DNA of 64,000 nt, taken from positions 496,001 to 560,000 of the forward strand of contig NZ_FCOA02000002.1 in NCBI RefSeq assembly GCF_001544875.2. Direction: 5' to 3'. Shown here piece by piece: positions 1-7,490 of the stretch; the first letter of the stretch is position 1; the number at the start of each line of letters is the position of its first letter. This DNA comes from Caballeronia hypogeia. Lineage in GTDB: Bacteria; Pseudomonadota; Gammaproteobacteria; Burkholderiales; Burkholderiaceae. The notes under the pieces were generated by a model. It had not been told where the DNA came from. It was given only the letters and a program-made list of their open reading frames with translations, and searched no databases. A program made the translations under genes and the position numbers.

Positions 1-607
1 CGTGAATGTAGGCGCGCAACTGCCGGCTGCGTTCCAGCCCGAGCGACGAGGTCGGCTCGTCGAGAATCACGAGCTTGACGCCGGGCGCGGCCACCGTGCG
101 CGCGATTTCGACCATCTGCCGCTCGCCGATGGGCAAGTGCCCCGCTTCGGCGTCCACGTCGATGCCGTGACCGGGAAACACCGCATCGAGCGCGCCACGC
201 GCACGCTCGCGATACACGCCGCGCCAGCCGGGCCGCGCTTTCGCGTCTTCAGGCGCCTCCAGATAGAAGTTCTCCGCGACCGAGAGGTTCGAGCACAGCG
301 ACAACTCCTGATGCACGATGCGAATGCCGCGCTGCTGCGCGACGCCCGCATCGTAGGCGCTGGCGGCCTGCGCTTCGTCGCCGAAGTCGATCGTGCCCGA
401 GTCGGGCGGGGTCGTGCCGCAGAGCATGCGCATCAGCGTGCTCTTGCCCGCGCCGTTGCCGCCGACCAGCCCGATCACGTCGCCGCAGGAAACGGTGAGC
501 GAGATGTCGTCATTGGCGCGGGTCGGCCCGTAAATCTTGGTCAGATTGCTGGCGCGGACAATGAGCCGCGCGCGATTCTGCAGTTGCACCGTGTTGTCGC
601 GGTTCAT
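1..607 (-). CDS. Sugar ABC transporter ATP-binding protein, N-terminal part (cut by window edge)
   Basis: Only the first 202 codons lie in the window; the C-terminal part is beyond base 1. The protein is a ribose/xylose-type importer ATPase that would power sugar uptake at the inner membrane. Visible are Walker A (GGNGAGKST, about residue 45), a Q-loop (HQELSLC), a degenerate signature (LPIGERQ) and Walker B ([10 protein letters not shown]). The start at 607 (MNRDN) is preceded by GGAGGCG at good spacing. The gene for a periplasmic binding protein lies 24 bases upstream on the same strand, so the two form one operon. Full-length family members have two ATPase domains in about 500 residues. 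The exact sugar cannot be told. Confidence 0.93.
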   Translation of the reverse strand, partial: MNRDNTVQLQNRARLIVRASNLTKIYGPTRANDDISLTVSCGDVIGLVGGNGAGKSTLMRMLCGTTPPDSGTIDFGDEAQAASAYDAGVAQQRGIRIVHQELSLCSNLSVAENFYLEAPEDAKARPGWRGVYRERARGALDAVFPGHGIDVDAEAGHLPIGERQMVEIARTVAAPGVKLVILDEPTSSLGLERSRQLRAYIH

Positions 608-631
608 CACGCCTCCGCCTCGTGTAAGCCG

Positions 632-1660
632 TTACTTGCTGGCCAGAAGATTCTTGTCGACCCAGACCTGCGTATAGGTCGGGCTGACGATCATCCCCGA
701 CGGGCTGCCCACGTAATCCTTCAGGTTGTCCTGCGTGACGGTCGCCACCGGCATGATCATCTTCTTGGGCGGCTGCGCGCCCTTCACGAGCGACAGGCTC
801 AGATAGAAGGCCGCCGCGCCGATGCCGGGCGTGGTGTTCATCGAAATGGTCGTGTAGCCGTTTTTCTTGTTCTGCGCGTCCCACCACTTGATGAAGTCGG
901 TGCTGCCGCCGCCTTCGATCACCGGCATCTTGTCCTTGTACTGGCCGCCGTACTGCTCGAACGCCTGCGCGATGCCGAAGTCGTCGCTGCCGCCCTGACC
1001 GAGCACGGCATCGACGTGCGGCAGGCTCGGCAGCACGTTGGCGATCGCCGATTGCGCCACCGACGCCGTCGCCTGACCATAGACGGTCGCGACCACCTTG
1101 ACGTCCGGATAGTGCTTGAGCACTTCGACCTGCGCGTTGTACATGTCGTTATCCGGCGCGGAGCCCTTGACGCCACGCACCTGGATGACATTGCCCTTGC
1201 CGCCGATCTTCTTCATGACCCACTCGGCTTCCTGCTTCTTGTAGCCCGTGAAGTCGAAGTTGAGCTGATAGTTGCACGGCGCGCTCGCGACGGAGTCGAA
1301 CGAGACCACCTTGATGCCCGCCTGACACGCCTTCTGGATGATGCCGTTCACGGCGGTTTCCGATGCGGCGTCGACGGCGATCGCGTCGACCTTCTTCAGG
1401 ATCAGCTCGGCGATCTGGCTGTTCTGCTGCGCCACCGAGCCATCGCCGTTCACGACGATGTAGTCGGCGATCTTGCCTTCCTGCTTCGCCTGTTTCGCTG
1501 CGGCGTCGAACGAATCGACCATCTGATGCCGCCAGGTGTTGCCGTAGTAGGCGTTGGCGAGCGCGATGACGGGTTTGTCCGGCGAGGCGGCGGCATTCTG
1601 CACGAGCGCCGGCGCGAGCGAGAGCGCGCCGATAGCGGCGACGAGCGTCTTCATCTTCAT
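632..1660 (-). CDS. Periplasmic sugar-binding protein of ABC transporter (ribose-type, Peripla_BP_4)
   Basis: This 342-residue protein is the substrate receptor of the ABC importer whose ATPase gene follows. A cleavable signal peptide is visible (basic MKMK, hydrophobic stretch, cleavage near AAAS, residue 25-26). The mature protein starts with the family's PVIALANAYYGNTWRHQM strand-helix unit and contains the DAIAVDAAS and VLGQGGSDDFG segments of the periplasmic binding protein type 1 fold. An AGGAG site precedes the ATG at 1660. It is first in the operon, as is usual for sugar importers. Ligand is unknown; ribose, xylose or a sugar alcohol are all possible. Confidence 0.93.
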   Translation of the reverse strand: MKMKTLVAAIGALSLAPALVQNAAASPDKPVIALANAYYGNTWRHQMVDSFDAAAKQAKQEGKIADYIVVNGDGSVAQQNSQIAELILKKVDAIAVDAASETAVNGIIQKACQAGIKVVSFDSVASAPCNYQLNFDFTGYKKQEAEWVMKKIGGKGNVIQVRGVKGSAPDNDMYNAQVEVLKHYPDVKVVATVYGQATASVAQSAIANVLPSLPHVDAVLGQGGSDDFGIAQAFEQYGGQYKDKMPVIEGGGSTDFIKWWDAQNKKNGYTTISMNTTPGIGAAAFYLSLSLVKGAQPPKKMIMPVATVTQDNLKDYVGSPSGMIVSPTYTQVWVDKNLLASK

Positions 1661-2039
1661 GTCTGTCTCCTGACATTTGCTGCCTCTTCACCGGTCGTGG
1701 CTTAAGGCATGCGGATGTGTGTTCTGCTTCTGTTCTGATGTTCACTGTAGTTAGGCAGGAGGGCCGGGACAATCGATTTGTTCTCGGCGAGCCGTGAGAA
1801 AAACTCAACCGCATATCCGGCGAAAGGCCCGCGTGGCCGTGGGCCAAGGCGATTCGGAGGGAGAAAGGGGAGAGATTTATGCAGGTCTGGGGGCCGCTGT
1901 CGGAACGGCCTGCGGCAAACGCGAGCCCGGCGCCGGATAACGCCCCAGATGACGCACCCGATGCCGGACCGCCCATCTCGAAAAAACCGCGCAATCCCGC
2001 CGCTATACTTGCGCGTTTTCCCGCACCAAAGGACCGCCG
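1661..2039. other. Intergenic region between divergent genes
   Basis: About 380 bases without a credible gene. It must hold the promoter of the leftward sugar ABC operon and that of the rightward zinc-ribbon gene. For the latter, TATACT at 2004-2009 is a good -10 candidate about 30 bases before the ATG, but no convincing -35 is seen. No operator-like repeat was recognised. Confidence 0.5.
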
Positions 2040-2381
2040 ATGAGCACCTTGCCGCCCTGCCCTCAATGCCATTCCGAGTTCACCTACGAGGATGGCGCCA
2101 TGCTGATCTGCCCGGAATGCGCGCACGAGTGGCCCGCGAACGCAGCCGAAACCGCCGAGCCGGCCGCGAAAATCTTCCGCGATGCGGCGGGCAACATCCT
2201 TCAGGACGGCGACACCGTCACCGTCATCAAGGATCTGAAGCTCAAGGGTTCGGGCGGCGTCATCAAGATGGGCACGAAGGTGAAGAACATCCGTCTCGTC
2301 GATGCCGATCACGACATCGACTGCAAGATCGACGGCTTCGGGGCGATGAGCCTCAAGTCGGAATTCGTCCGCAAGGCATGA
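2040..2381 (+). CDS. yjdM: YjdM/PhnA-family zinc-ribbon protein
   Basis: The 113-residue product has the full family layout. An N-terminal zinc ribbon carries two CPxC pairs (CPQC near residue 8 and CPEC near residue 25). A PhnA domain follows with the characteristic [18 protein letters not shown] and [13 protein letters not shown] strands. The family was named after the E. coli phosphonate operon, but no phosphonate genes are nearby and its biochemical role is not settled. The length matches the E. coli protein. The gene stands alone, with a -10-like TATACT about 30 bases upstream. Confidence 0.9.
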   Translation: MSTLPPCPQCHSEFTYEDGAMLICPECAHEWPANAAETAEPAAKIFRDAAGNILQDGDTVTVIKDLKLKGSGGVIKMGTKVKNIRLVDADHDIDCKIDGFGAMSLKSEFVRKA

Positions 2382-2545
2382 ACCCCAGCCTCCGCTGAAA
2401 CCGGCCGCGCGGAACGATCATTCGTGCGACCCGGCCCCGTTTCGTATCCGCACAACGCTCCCGTTCATTTCGATTGATCTAACGAACGATTCAGACGATG
2501 ATCGCGAAACATCTTATGAGATGCTCACGGCCAGGGAGAGACCGA

Positions 2546-3271
2546 TTGAACACGAAACGGATTCTGTGCACATGCGCGGCACTTGCTTCGATCTGCTCCA
2601 CCGCACACGCGCAAAGCGCCGGCAGTATCTACGTCACGGGCGGCTGGTTTCATCTGTCGCCGCAGGACAGCAGCGAACCGTTCAGGATCAACGAGGTCGG
2701 GGGCAATCCGGTCAACATCACGGCGCCGGGCACGGGCGCCAGCATCTCCGACGCCGACACGGCCGGCTTCACTGTCGGCTACTTCGTGACGGATCACATC
2801 GCGGCCGAATTCGAATTCGGCATTCCTCCCAAGTTCGATCTGAGCGGCACCGGCTCGCTCGCATCCTACGGCAAACTCGGCACGGTGAAGCAGTGGAGTC
2901 CCACGCTGCTCTTCAAGTACTTCTTCCTCGGCCCGCAAACCAAGTTTCGCCCCTATGTGGGGATCGGCGTGACGCGCACCTGGTTCACCGACGGCACGAT
3001 CACCAATCAGGCTTTCCAGGCCAGCGTGCTCGGCGGGCCGACCAGCACCAGCGCAAGCAGCGTATGGGCGCCGGTGTTCAACGTCGGCTTCACCTATGCC
3101 TTCACCGAGCACTGGTTCGCGGGCTTCTCGGTCTCCTACATTCCGATGAGCACGACCGGCACGTTCAACACGCAATCGCAGACGCCGGTGGGTACGCTCT
3201 CGCGCCAGAGTTCGGCCAAGCTCACGCTCGATCCGATCGTGACTTATCTGCGCGTCGGCTATAAGTTCTGA
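2546..3271 (+). CDS. ompW: OmpW-family outer membrane protein
   Basis: An eight-stranded beta-barrel of the OmpW family, a small hydrophobic-channel porin in the outer membrane. The protein begins with GSIYVTGGWFHLSP and ends in the family's YLRVGYKF with a terminal Phe, the usual signal for barrel assembly. WSPTLLFKYFF and FRPYVGIGVTRTWF are typical OmpW strands. I start it at the TTG at 2546, because the 24 residues that follow form a clean signal peptide (basic NTKR, hydrophobic core, STAHA cleavage) and GGGAGAG lies just upstream. An ATG at 2498 in the same frame would add 16 polar residues before the signal peptide and is less likely. Confidence 0.88.
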   Translation: MNTKRILCTCAALASICSTAHAQSAGSIYVTGGWFHLSPQDSSEPFRINEVGGNPVNITAPGTGASISDADTAGFTVGYFVTDHIAAEFEFGIPPKFDLSGTGSLASYGKLGTVKQWSPTLLFKYFFLGPQTKFRPYVGIGVTRTWFTDGTITNQAFQASVLGGPTSTSASSVWAPVFNVGFTYAFTEHWFAGFSVSYIPMSTTGTFNTQSQTPVGTLSRQSSAKLTLDPIVTYLRVGYKF

Positions 3272-3298
3272 CCCGCGCGGCCGCACAGGCCACGCATT

Positions 3299-4879
3299 TC
3301 ATTGCGCGGCCCGCGCGGCCTCGACTCGCGAGTGCGTCTTCTTAGTCGTGACGGGCGGCGCCGTTTCCGCACGCAGATGCGGACGCGCCGGAAACACGGT
3401 CGTCACGAGCCGGTCAATGAAGGCGAAGAACTTGTCGGACGCGTAGCCCGCGACGAACGCGACCGCGAGCGGCGAGAACTCCACGCCCTCGTGCAGCACC
3501 TTGCTGAACAGGCCGATCGAGATACCGACGATCACCGCCGCCGTGATATGCGCGCGATTGGCCACCTTCGAATGCTCCGGATCGAACAGGCTCGCCGAAG
3601 TATCCGCGTTGAGCTGCCGCAGGATCGCCGCGCACGCGCCGAGCCATGCGTACAGCACCGGCAACAGAAAGCTCGTGACCGCGCCGACGAAGCCCAGCAT
3701 CACATCGCGATCGTTGACCGCCATCGCGCGGATGTCCTGATACACGGCCATCTTCTGGAAGCCCTGATCGACGGCTTCCTCCGGACGCCAGACCTGCACC
3801 TTCCTGCCCCCTATGGTCTCCGTCTTCGGCCCGGTTTCGAGCAGCGGCAGGTCGACCTCCAGCGCGTGCCGGCGCGTATCGGCGTCGCAGGCCCAGTCGA
3901 CGGTCGCCGGTCTGTCGTCGGCCATGCTGTCGGTCTCCTGCGTCGCGTCTATCGGCAGCAGCGGCATCGCGAGATCCGCGCGCAGTTCGCCGCGCTTGCC
4001 CGCATGCCTGCCGCTGGTCGCGCAGCGCGGCTTGTACGGGCTCTCCTTCCCGCCCATGAAGAGCAGCCAGCGAATCTTCTCGGTGCGCTTGACGTCGGCG
4101 TAAAGCTGCCGGTTGTTGGTCGCGAACTGCTGCAGCAATTGCTTGATTTCCAGCGCGGGCTGCGAGTTCTGCAACTGCGCCACCGCGCCTTCGCCTTTGT
4201 CCTTCGCCTCGAGGATGTCCTGGCGATACGCCTGCAGCAGGTTGTGCATGTTCAGCGCGGCGGCGTCGTTCTGCGCGACGACCTTGGTCACATCGCCTGA
4301 AATCTGATCGACCATGAACAGCAGGCACGACAGCGACACGACCACGAAGGCCAGCAGATACGACGCCCTCGCATAGACCTTGATCGCCTTGCGCGCACCG
4401 ATGCGCGCCTCCTCGCCGGCCGTCTCCGCGGTGATCGGCGACACCGCCCGCGCGATGCGCCCCATGCCGCCATAGAAGAGCGCCTCGGTCATCGCGTTCC
4501 ACGCGAGCTCGAACTGCGCCGCCCGCGCGACCGAAAGACACGCGATATCGCTTTCCGGCAAGGTCTTGCCCGCGTGCGCCGCGTAGGACACCAGATCGCC
4601 GCAGCGGTCCACATCCGCCGCGATGCGCGGGTTCGGATACCGCGCGTCGCACGCGATGCGATTCATCGCGGCATGCAGCGCGCGGCGGGTGCGCGCATGC
4701 ACGGCGCCCGCCTCGTGCGCGCGACGCGCGGCGCTCACGGCGGCGATATCGGCATCGCGCAGCGGCACGCCCGTGCGCACCGCGTGCGCGATCAGCTTGT
4801 CGCAACGCGCGAGATCGACGGCGATCGAGCGTGTTTCGTCCGGGTCGCCGGCATCGCTGGAATCAGGTGTCTCGGTCAT
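3299..4879 (-). CDS. Membrane protein of unknown function with duplicated N-terminal domain
   Basis: I do not recognise the family. The 526-residue protein starts at 4879 behind a strong AGGAGG; the open frame runs further upstream but without another good start. Residues about 20-78 and 85-143 are two copies of one helical unit, sharing RCDKLIAHAVRTG/RCGDLVSYAAHAG, a DIA.(V/L)S.ARxA segment and a closing RIA. One transmembrane segment follows near residue 170 (LLAFVVVSLSCLLFMV), then a soluble glutamine-rich section that is probably periplasmic. Two or three more segments near 395-490 (GFVGAVTSFLLPVLYAWLGA; HITAAVIVGISIGLFS) bracket a region resembling nothing named. The tail is basic. It is divergent from the unassigned gene at 5354, and the pair may work together. 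Confidence 0.85.
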   Translation of the reverse strand: MTETPDSSDAGDPDETRSIAVDLARCDKLIAHAVRTGVPLRDADIAAVSAARRAHEAGAVHARTRRALHAAMNRIACDARYPNPRIAADVDRCGDLVSYAAHAGKTLPESDIACLSVARAAQFELAWNAMTEALFYGGMGRIARAVSPITAETAGEEARIGARKAIKVYARASYLLAFVVVSLSCLLFMVDQISGDVTKVVAQNDAAALNMHNLLQAYRQDILEAKDKGEGAVAQLQNSQPALEIKQLLQQFATNNRQLYADVKRTEKIRWLLFMGGKESPYKPRCATSGRHAGKRGELRADLAMPLLPIDATQETDSMADDRPATVDWACDADTRRHALEVDLPLLETGPKTETIGGRKVQVWRPEEAVDQGFQKMAVYQDIRAMAVNDRDVMLGFVGAVTSFLLPVLYAWLGACAAILRQLNADTSASLFDPEHSKVANRAHITAAVIVGISIGLFSKVLHEGVEFSPLAVAFVAGYASDKFFAFIDRLVTTVFPARPHLRAETAPPVTTKKTHSRVEAARAAQ

Positions 4880-5353
4880 GATCGCCTCCTCGTGGCTGAC
4901 AGGACTCGTCAATCGGCATGGCGGATTCATCGATTCGTTTGAAATCCTGATCGATGTGGATTTTTCAGCCTGCTCCAAAAAGGACGAAGACGCATCCCCT
5001 CTTTTGAATCCCTCCTTCTGGGTGCCGCGCGCCGTGCAATTCTTGCCGTTCGAGCGCGTTCTATATGCAGCGGGCCTGCGCGGCCTCACGCCCTCATCTC
5101 TTGCCCTGAATCCGGGCGCTTTACCCCCCTCTACGACTTTCGACGTAGCCACTTCGGTTGATTCTTGCCTGCCCGCGCCTCTCCTAATTTTCGACGCAGA
5201 AACGAGCGCGCCCCAAGGCACGCGACGCTTCCGCCGCACCGGCTGCGTGTCATGGCCATCGCGGCGCCACTTCTCCCGCTTGACTGGTTCAACCGAAACA
5301 GGAGGCGTCATGTCACCTTTGCCAAACACGTTTCATGCGTCGCGGAGTGCATC
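4880..5353. other. Divergent intergenic region of the unassigned pair
   Basis: About 470 bases with lower GC than the flanking genes, separating two divergent unassigned genes and presumably holding both promoters. The only coding signal seen is a short open frame at 5310-5366 behind a strong ribosome site, listed separately. Longer open frames through here lack start signals and typical codon use. No repeats or hairpins of note were found. Confidence 0.45.
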
Positions 5354-5366
5354 ATGGAAGCGTTGA
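5310..5366 (+). CDS. Possible 18-residue leader peptide
   Basis: An ATG at 5310 sits behind AGGAGG (ACAGGAGGCGTC), the best ribosome site in this interval. It opens an 18-codon frame (MSPLPNTFHASRSASWKR) whose stop overlaps the start of the 5354 gene in another frame. The layout suggests a leader peptide or translational coupling. It could instead be chance, or mark a small indel in the first codons of the downstream gene. No known leader resembles it. Confidence 0.3.
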   Translation: MSPLPNTFHASRSASWKR

Positions 5367-6121
5367 CGCATGCAGGTCCGAGCCTAGTGCTCGATGCCAC
5401 GACGCTGCTCGATCTCTGGCAGCGCCGTTCGAGTCTCACCCAAACCGAAATGGGGCAGATCTATCAGCTCGTGCGCGTCGGCTTGCGCGGCTACCATCCG
5501 TCGGAGTTGCGCGCGCTGCCGGAAGACAAGGAGGAACTCATCGCGCAGTTCATCTTCTCGCGCGTCCTGCGGCTCGATGCCGATCGCGCCGCGTCGCACG
5601 CCTGCGCCGAAAGCGCGCCTTCCACCGTCTATGCGTTGTGCGCGTATTTCCGGCGCTATCTGATCGATTGCCTGCGCAGCGCAAGCCTGCAGCGCAACGT
5701 CTCGCTGGAAGTCGACGACATGGCCGCGCGCGTCGACGCGCACGCGCGCTCGCTCGACGATCCGGTGGACACGGCGCTCGCGGAACATGGACTGAGCGAG
5801 GCAAGCGTGCGCGCCGCCGCGCGCCTTTTCGTGAATTCGCTCTGCGCCGCCGACCGCGTGATCCTGCGCGCCGCGCTCGGCGCGGGCCAGGAATGCAAGG
5901 GCGGATTGAAGGGCGTCGCGATCGAGTACGAAGTGCCGTCGTATCACTATCGCGCGCGCAAGCTCGGCGTCACGCGCAAGAAAACCGCGACGATCGCGGA
6001 TTTCAGCGACACGAAAATCGGCACCTGGCTCACGACGAAACTGCGCCTCGCGCTCACGCCCGAGAACCGCGACGTGATCCTGATCGTGCTCAATCTGCTC
6101 GCGCTCGAAGCAGGCGCGTGA
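5354..6121 (+). CDS. Hypothetical protein, weakly sigma-factor-like
   Basis: A soluble, mostly helical 255-residue protein that I cannot assign. The frame is open from 5165, but I start at 5354 because of GGAG seven bases upstream and because codon use becomes typical there. The segment near residue 90-105 (YALCAYFRRYLIDCLRSA) resembles region 2 of sigma-70 proteins, where an arginine-rich NLIIDHLRR-like helix is usual. A helix pair near 160-215 could be a region 4-like HTH (the final REYR-type helix reads YHYRARKLGVTRKK). This is inference only. It is divergent from the membrane protein at 3299-4879, whose soluble domains could make it a partner. The next gene converges on it 14 bases away. 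Confidence 0.75.
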   Translation: MEALTHAGPSLVLDATTLLDLWQRRSSLTQTEMGQIYQLVRVGLRGYHPSELRALPEDKEELIAQFIFSRVLRLDADRAASHACAESAPSTVYALCAYFRRYLIDCLRSASLQRNVSLEVDDMAARVDAHARSLDDPVDTALAEHGLSEASVRAAARLFVNSLCAADRVILRAALGAGQECKGGLKGVAIEYEVPSYHYRARKLGVTRKKTATIADFSDTKIGTWLTTKLRLALTPENRDVILIVLNLLALEAGA

Positions 6122-6135
6122 GCCTTGCGTGAGCT

Positions 6136-7152
6136 TTATGCGCGACGGGCGTTGTCGGCCTGCAGGCGGCTCGTGAGCAGGCGGATCAGGTACATCGCGA
6201 ATTCGGGGTCCTGATAGGAGAGACGGATCGCATCGGCGGAACCTACGATACGCATCTCGCAGTCGGTCTTGCATATCGCGGTCGCGGTGCGCCGCCGCTC
6301 GGGCGAAAACACGCCGATCTCACCAAGCACTTCGCCCGCTTCCAGTTCGATGCCGAGCTCGCTCAACAGCACCCTGCCGCGCGCGAGATAGAACAGCTCG
6401 CCGCCCGCATCGCCGCGCCGGAACAGGACATCGCCCGCGCGAAAGCGATGTCCGGGCGTATCCGCGAGCAGATGGGCGATCGAGATGCGCCCGAGCGAGG
6501 CATTGCCGGCCTGCGCATCGCGGATGCTTTCCAGGCGCGCCGCCGCCGCGCTCGCCTCGCCTCGGCTCGTGACGTTGAGCAGCTTGAAGATCGCTGACAG
6601 ATGCGTCTTGACGGTGGCTTCGGCCATGTCCAGTTCGCGCGCGATGACCTTGTTGGAGCGTCCGCGCGCCACCAGCGCCAGCACCTCGACCTGGCGCGGC
6701 GTCAGATGCAGGTTAGGCGCGGCTTCGGCATCCGCTTCGGCGCGCGGCGCATCCGCTTCGCCGCCGCGTTCCGCGCGCAACGAACGGGGCAGAAACACGC
6801 CACCGGAGAGGGCGAGCCGCAAGGCGTCGAACAGCATGTCGGACGATGCGGACTTGTCGAGGCATCCCGACACGCCGGCCGCGATCAGCGCACCGACCTG
6901 CGCCTGGCTCGCGTGGCTCAACAGCACGACGACCGGCGCCGTGCGCGCACGGACGCGGACCGCTTCGAGCTGGTCCGGCGTGCGGCCGGCGCTGTCGCCG
7001 TCCATGACGACGCAGTCGGGCGCCGGATCATCCGCTAGCTGCGCGTCGAGGCTTTCTTGCACGCGCACCCGCGCGTCTTCGGCGAAGCGGCCGAGCAGCG
7101 CCGCCACGCCTTCGCGAAACAGTCCGGGCACTCCGGTGATCAATATGTCCAT
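6136..7152 (-). CDS. LuxR-type response regulator with C-terminal cyclic-nucleotide-binding domain
   Basis: A 338-residue transcription regulator with three domains. Residues 1-125 are a receiver. The phosphoacceptor Asp (CVVMDGD) and the Lys (CLDKSAS) are present, but the usual acidic pair after strand 1 is replaced (ILITGVPG), so phosphorylation by a standard route is doubtful. Residues about 155-215 are a NarL/LuxR HTH (LTPRQVEVLALVARGRSNK). Residues about 225-325 are a cNMP-binding domain whose phosphate cassette keeps Glu and Arg (GEIGVFSPERRRTATA), as in CRP. Start at 7152 gives a normal receiver N terminus; an upstream ATG at 7200 would add 16 residues. It is divergent from a nucleotide cyclase gene, a natural source of the ligand. 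Confidence 0.9.
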   Translation of the reverse strand: MDILITGVPGLFREGVAALLGRFAEDARVRVQESLDAQLADDPAPDCVVMDGDSAGRTPDQLEAVRVRARTAPVVVLLSHASQAQVGALIAAGVSGCLDKSASSDMLFDALRLALSGGVFLPRSLRAERGGEADAPRAEADAEAAPNLHLTPRQVEVLALVARGRSNKVIARELDMAEATVKTHLSAIFKLLNVTSRGEASAAAARLESIRDAQAGNASLGRISIAHLLADTPGHRFRAGDVLFRRGDAGGELFYLARGRVLLSELGIELEAGEVLGEIGVFSPERRRTATAICKTDCEMRIVGSADAIRLSYQDPEFAMYLIRLLTSRLQADNARRA

Positions 7153-7490
7153 GCGCGTCCTCGCGATCGTTGCGGCGTGCCCGAAAACGCGGAAATGCAA
7201 CGCGCTTCGCGCCGCCTTGACGGAACGCGCGCGGCATGCGGCGGCGCTCCGCTCATCGACATCAATCCTATACCGGCGGACTGCATTTCACTGCAGAGCG
7301 CGCAACGTCACGCCGCATCGACGACAATCCGCACGCGCGTCCGGCACCCGACACGGAGTCCTACTCATCGCCCTTCGTGCATGAACTAGACTTATTTCAC
7401 GAAGCCGGAGCGCGGCGGCGGCCACGCGCCAAGCGTCGCTCTCCGGCGATCGGCGGCAATGCGCGCCCATTCCCACGGAGGAGTCGCGTG
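7153..7490. other. Intergenic region between regulator and cyclase genes
   Basis: About 340 bases between divergent genes, so both promoters should be here. GGAGGAGTC directly precedes the cyclase ATG. An AT-richer patch near 7385-7400 is the most promoter-like part, but no clear -35/-10 pair was found. I saw no CRP-type palindrome (TGTGA-N6-TCACA). Confidence 0.4.

Noticed and set aside
2-1705. Long plus-strand open frame of 567 codons
   Set aside because: It is a shadow of the sugar ABC genes on the other strand: composition is Arg/His rich and no family is recognisable, while the minus frame has clear ATPase and binding-protein motifs.
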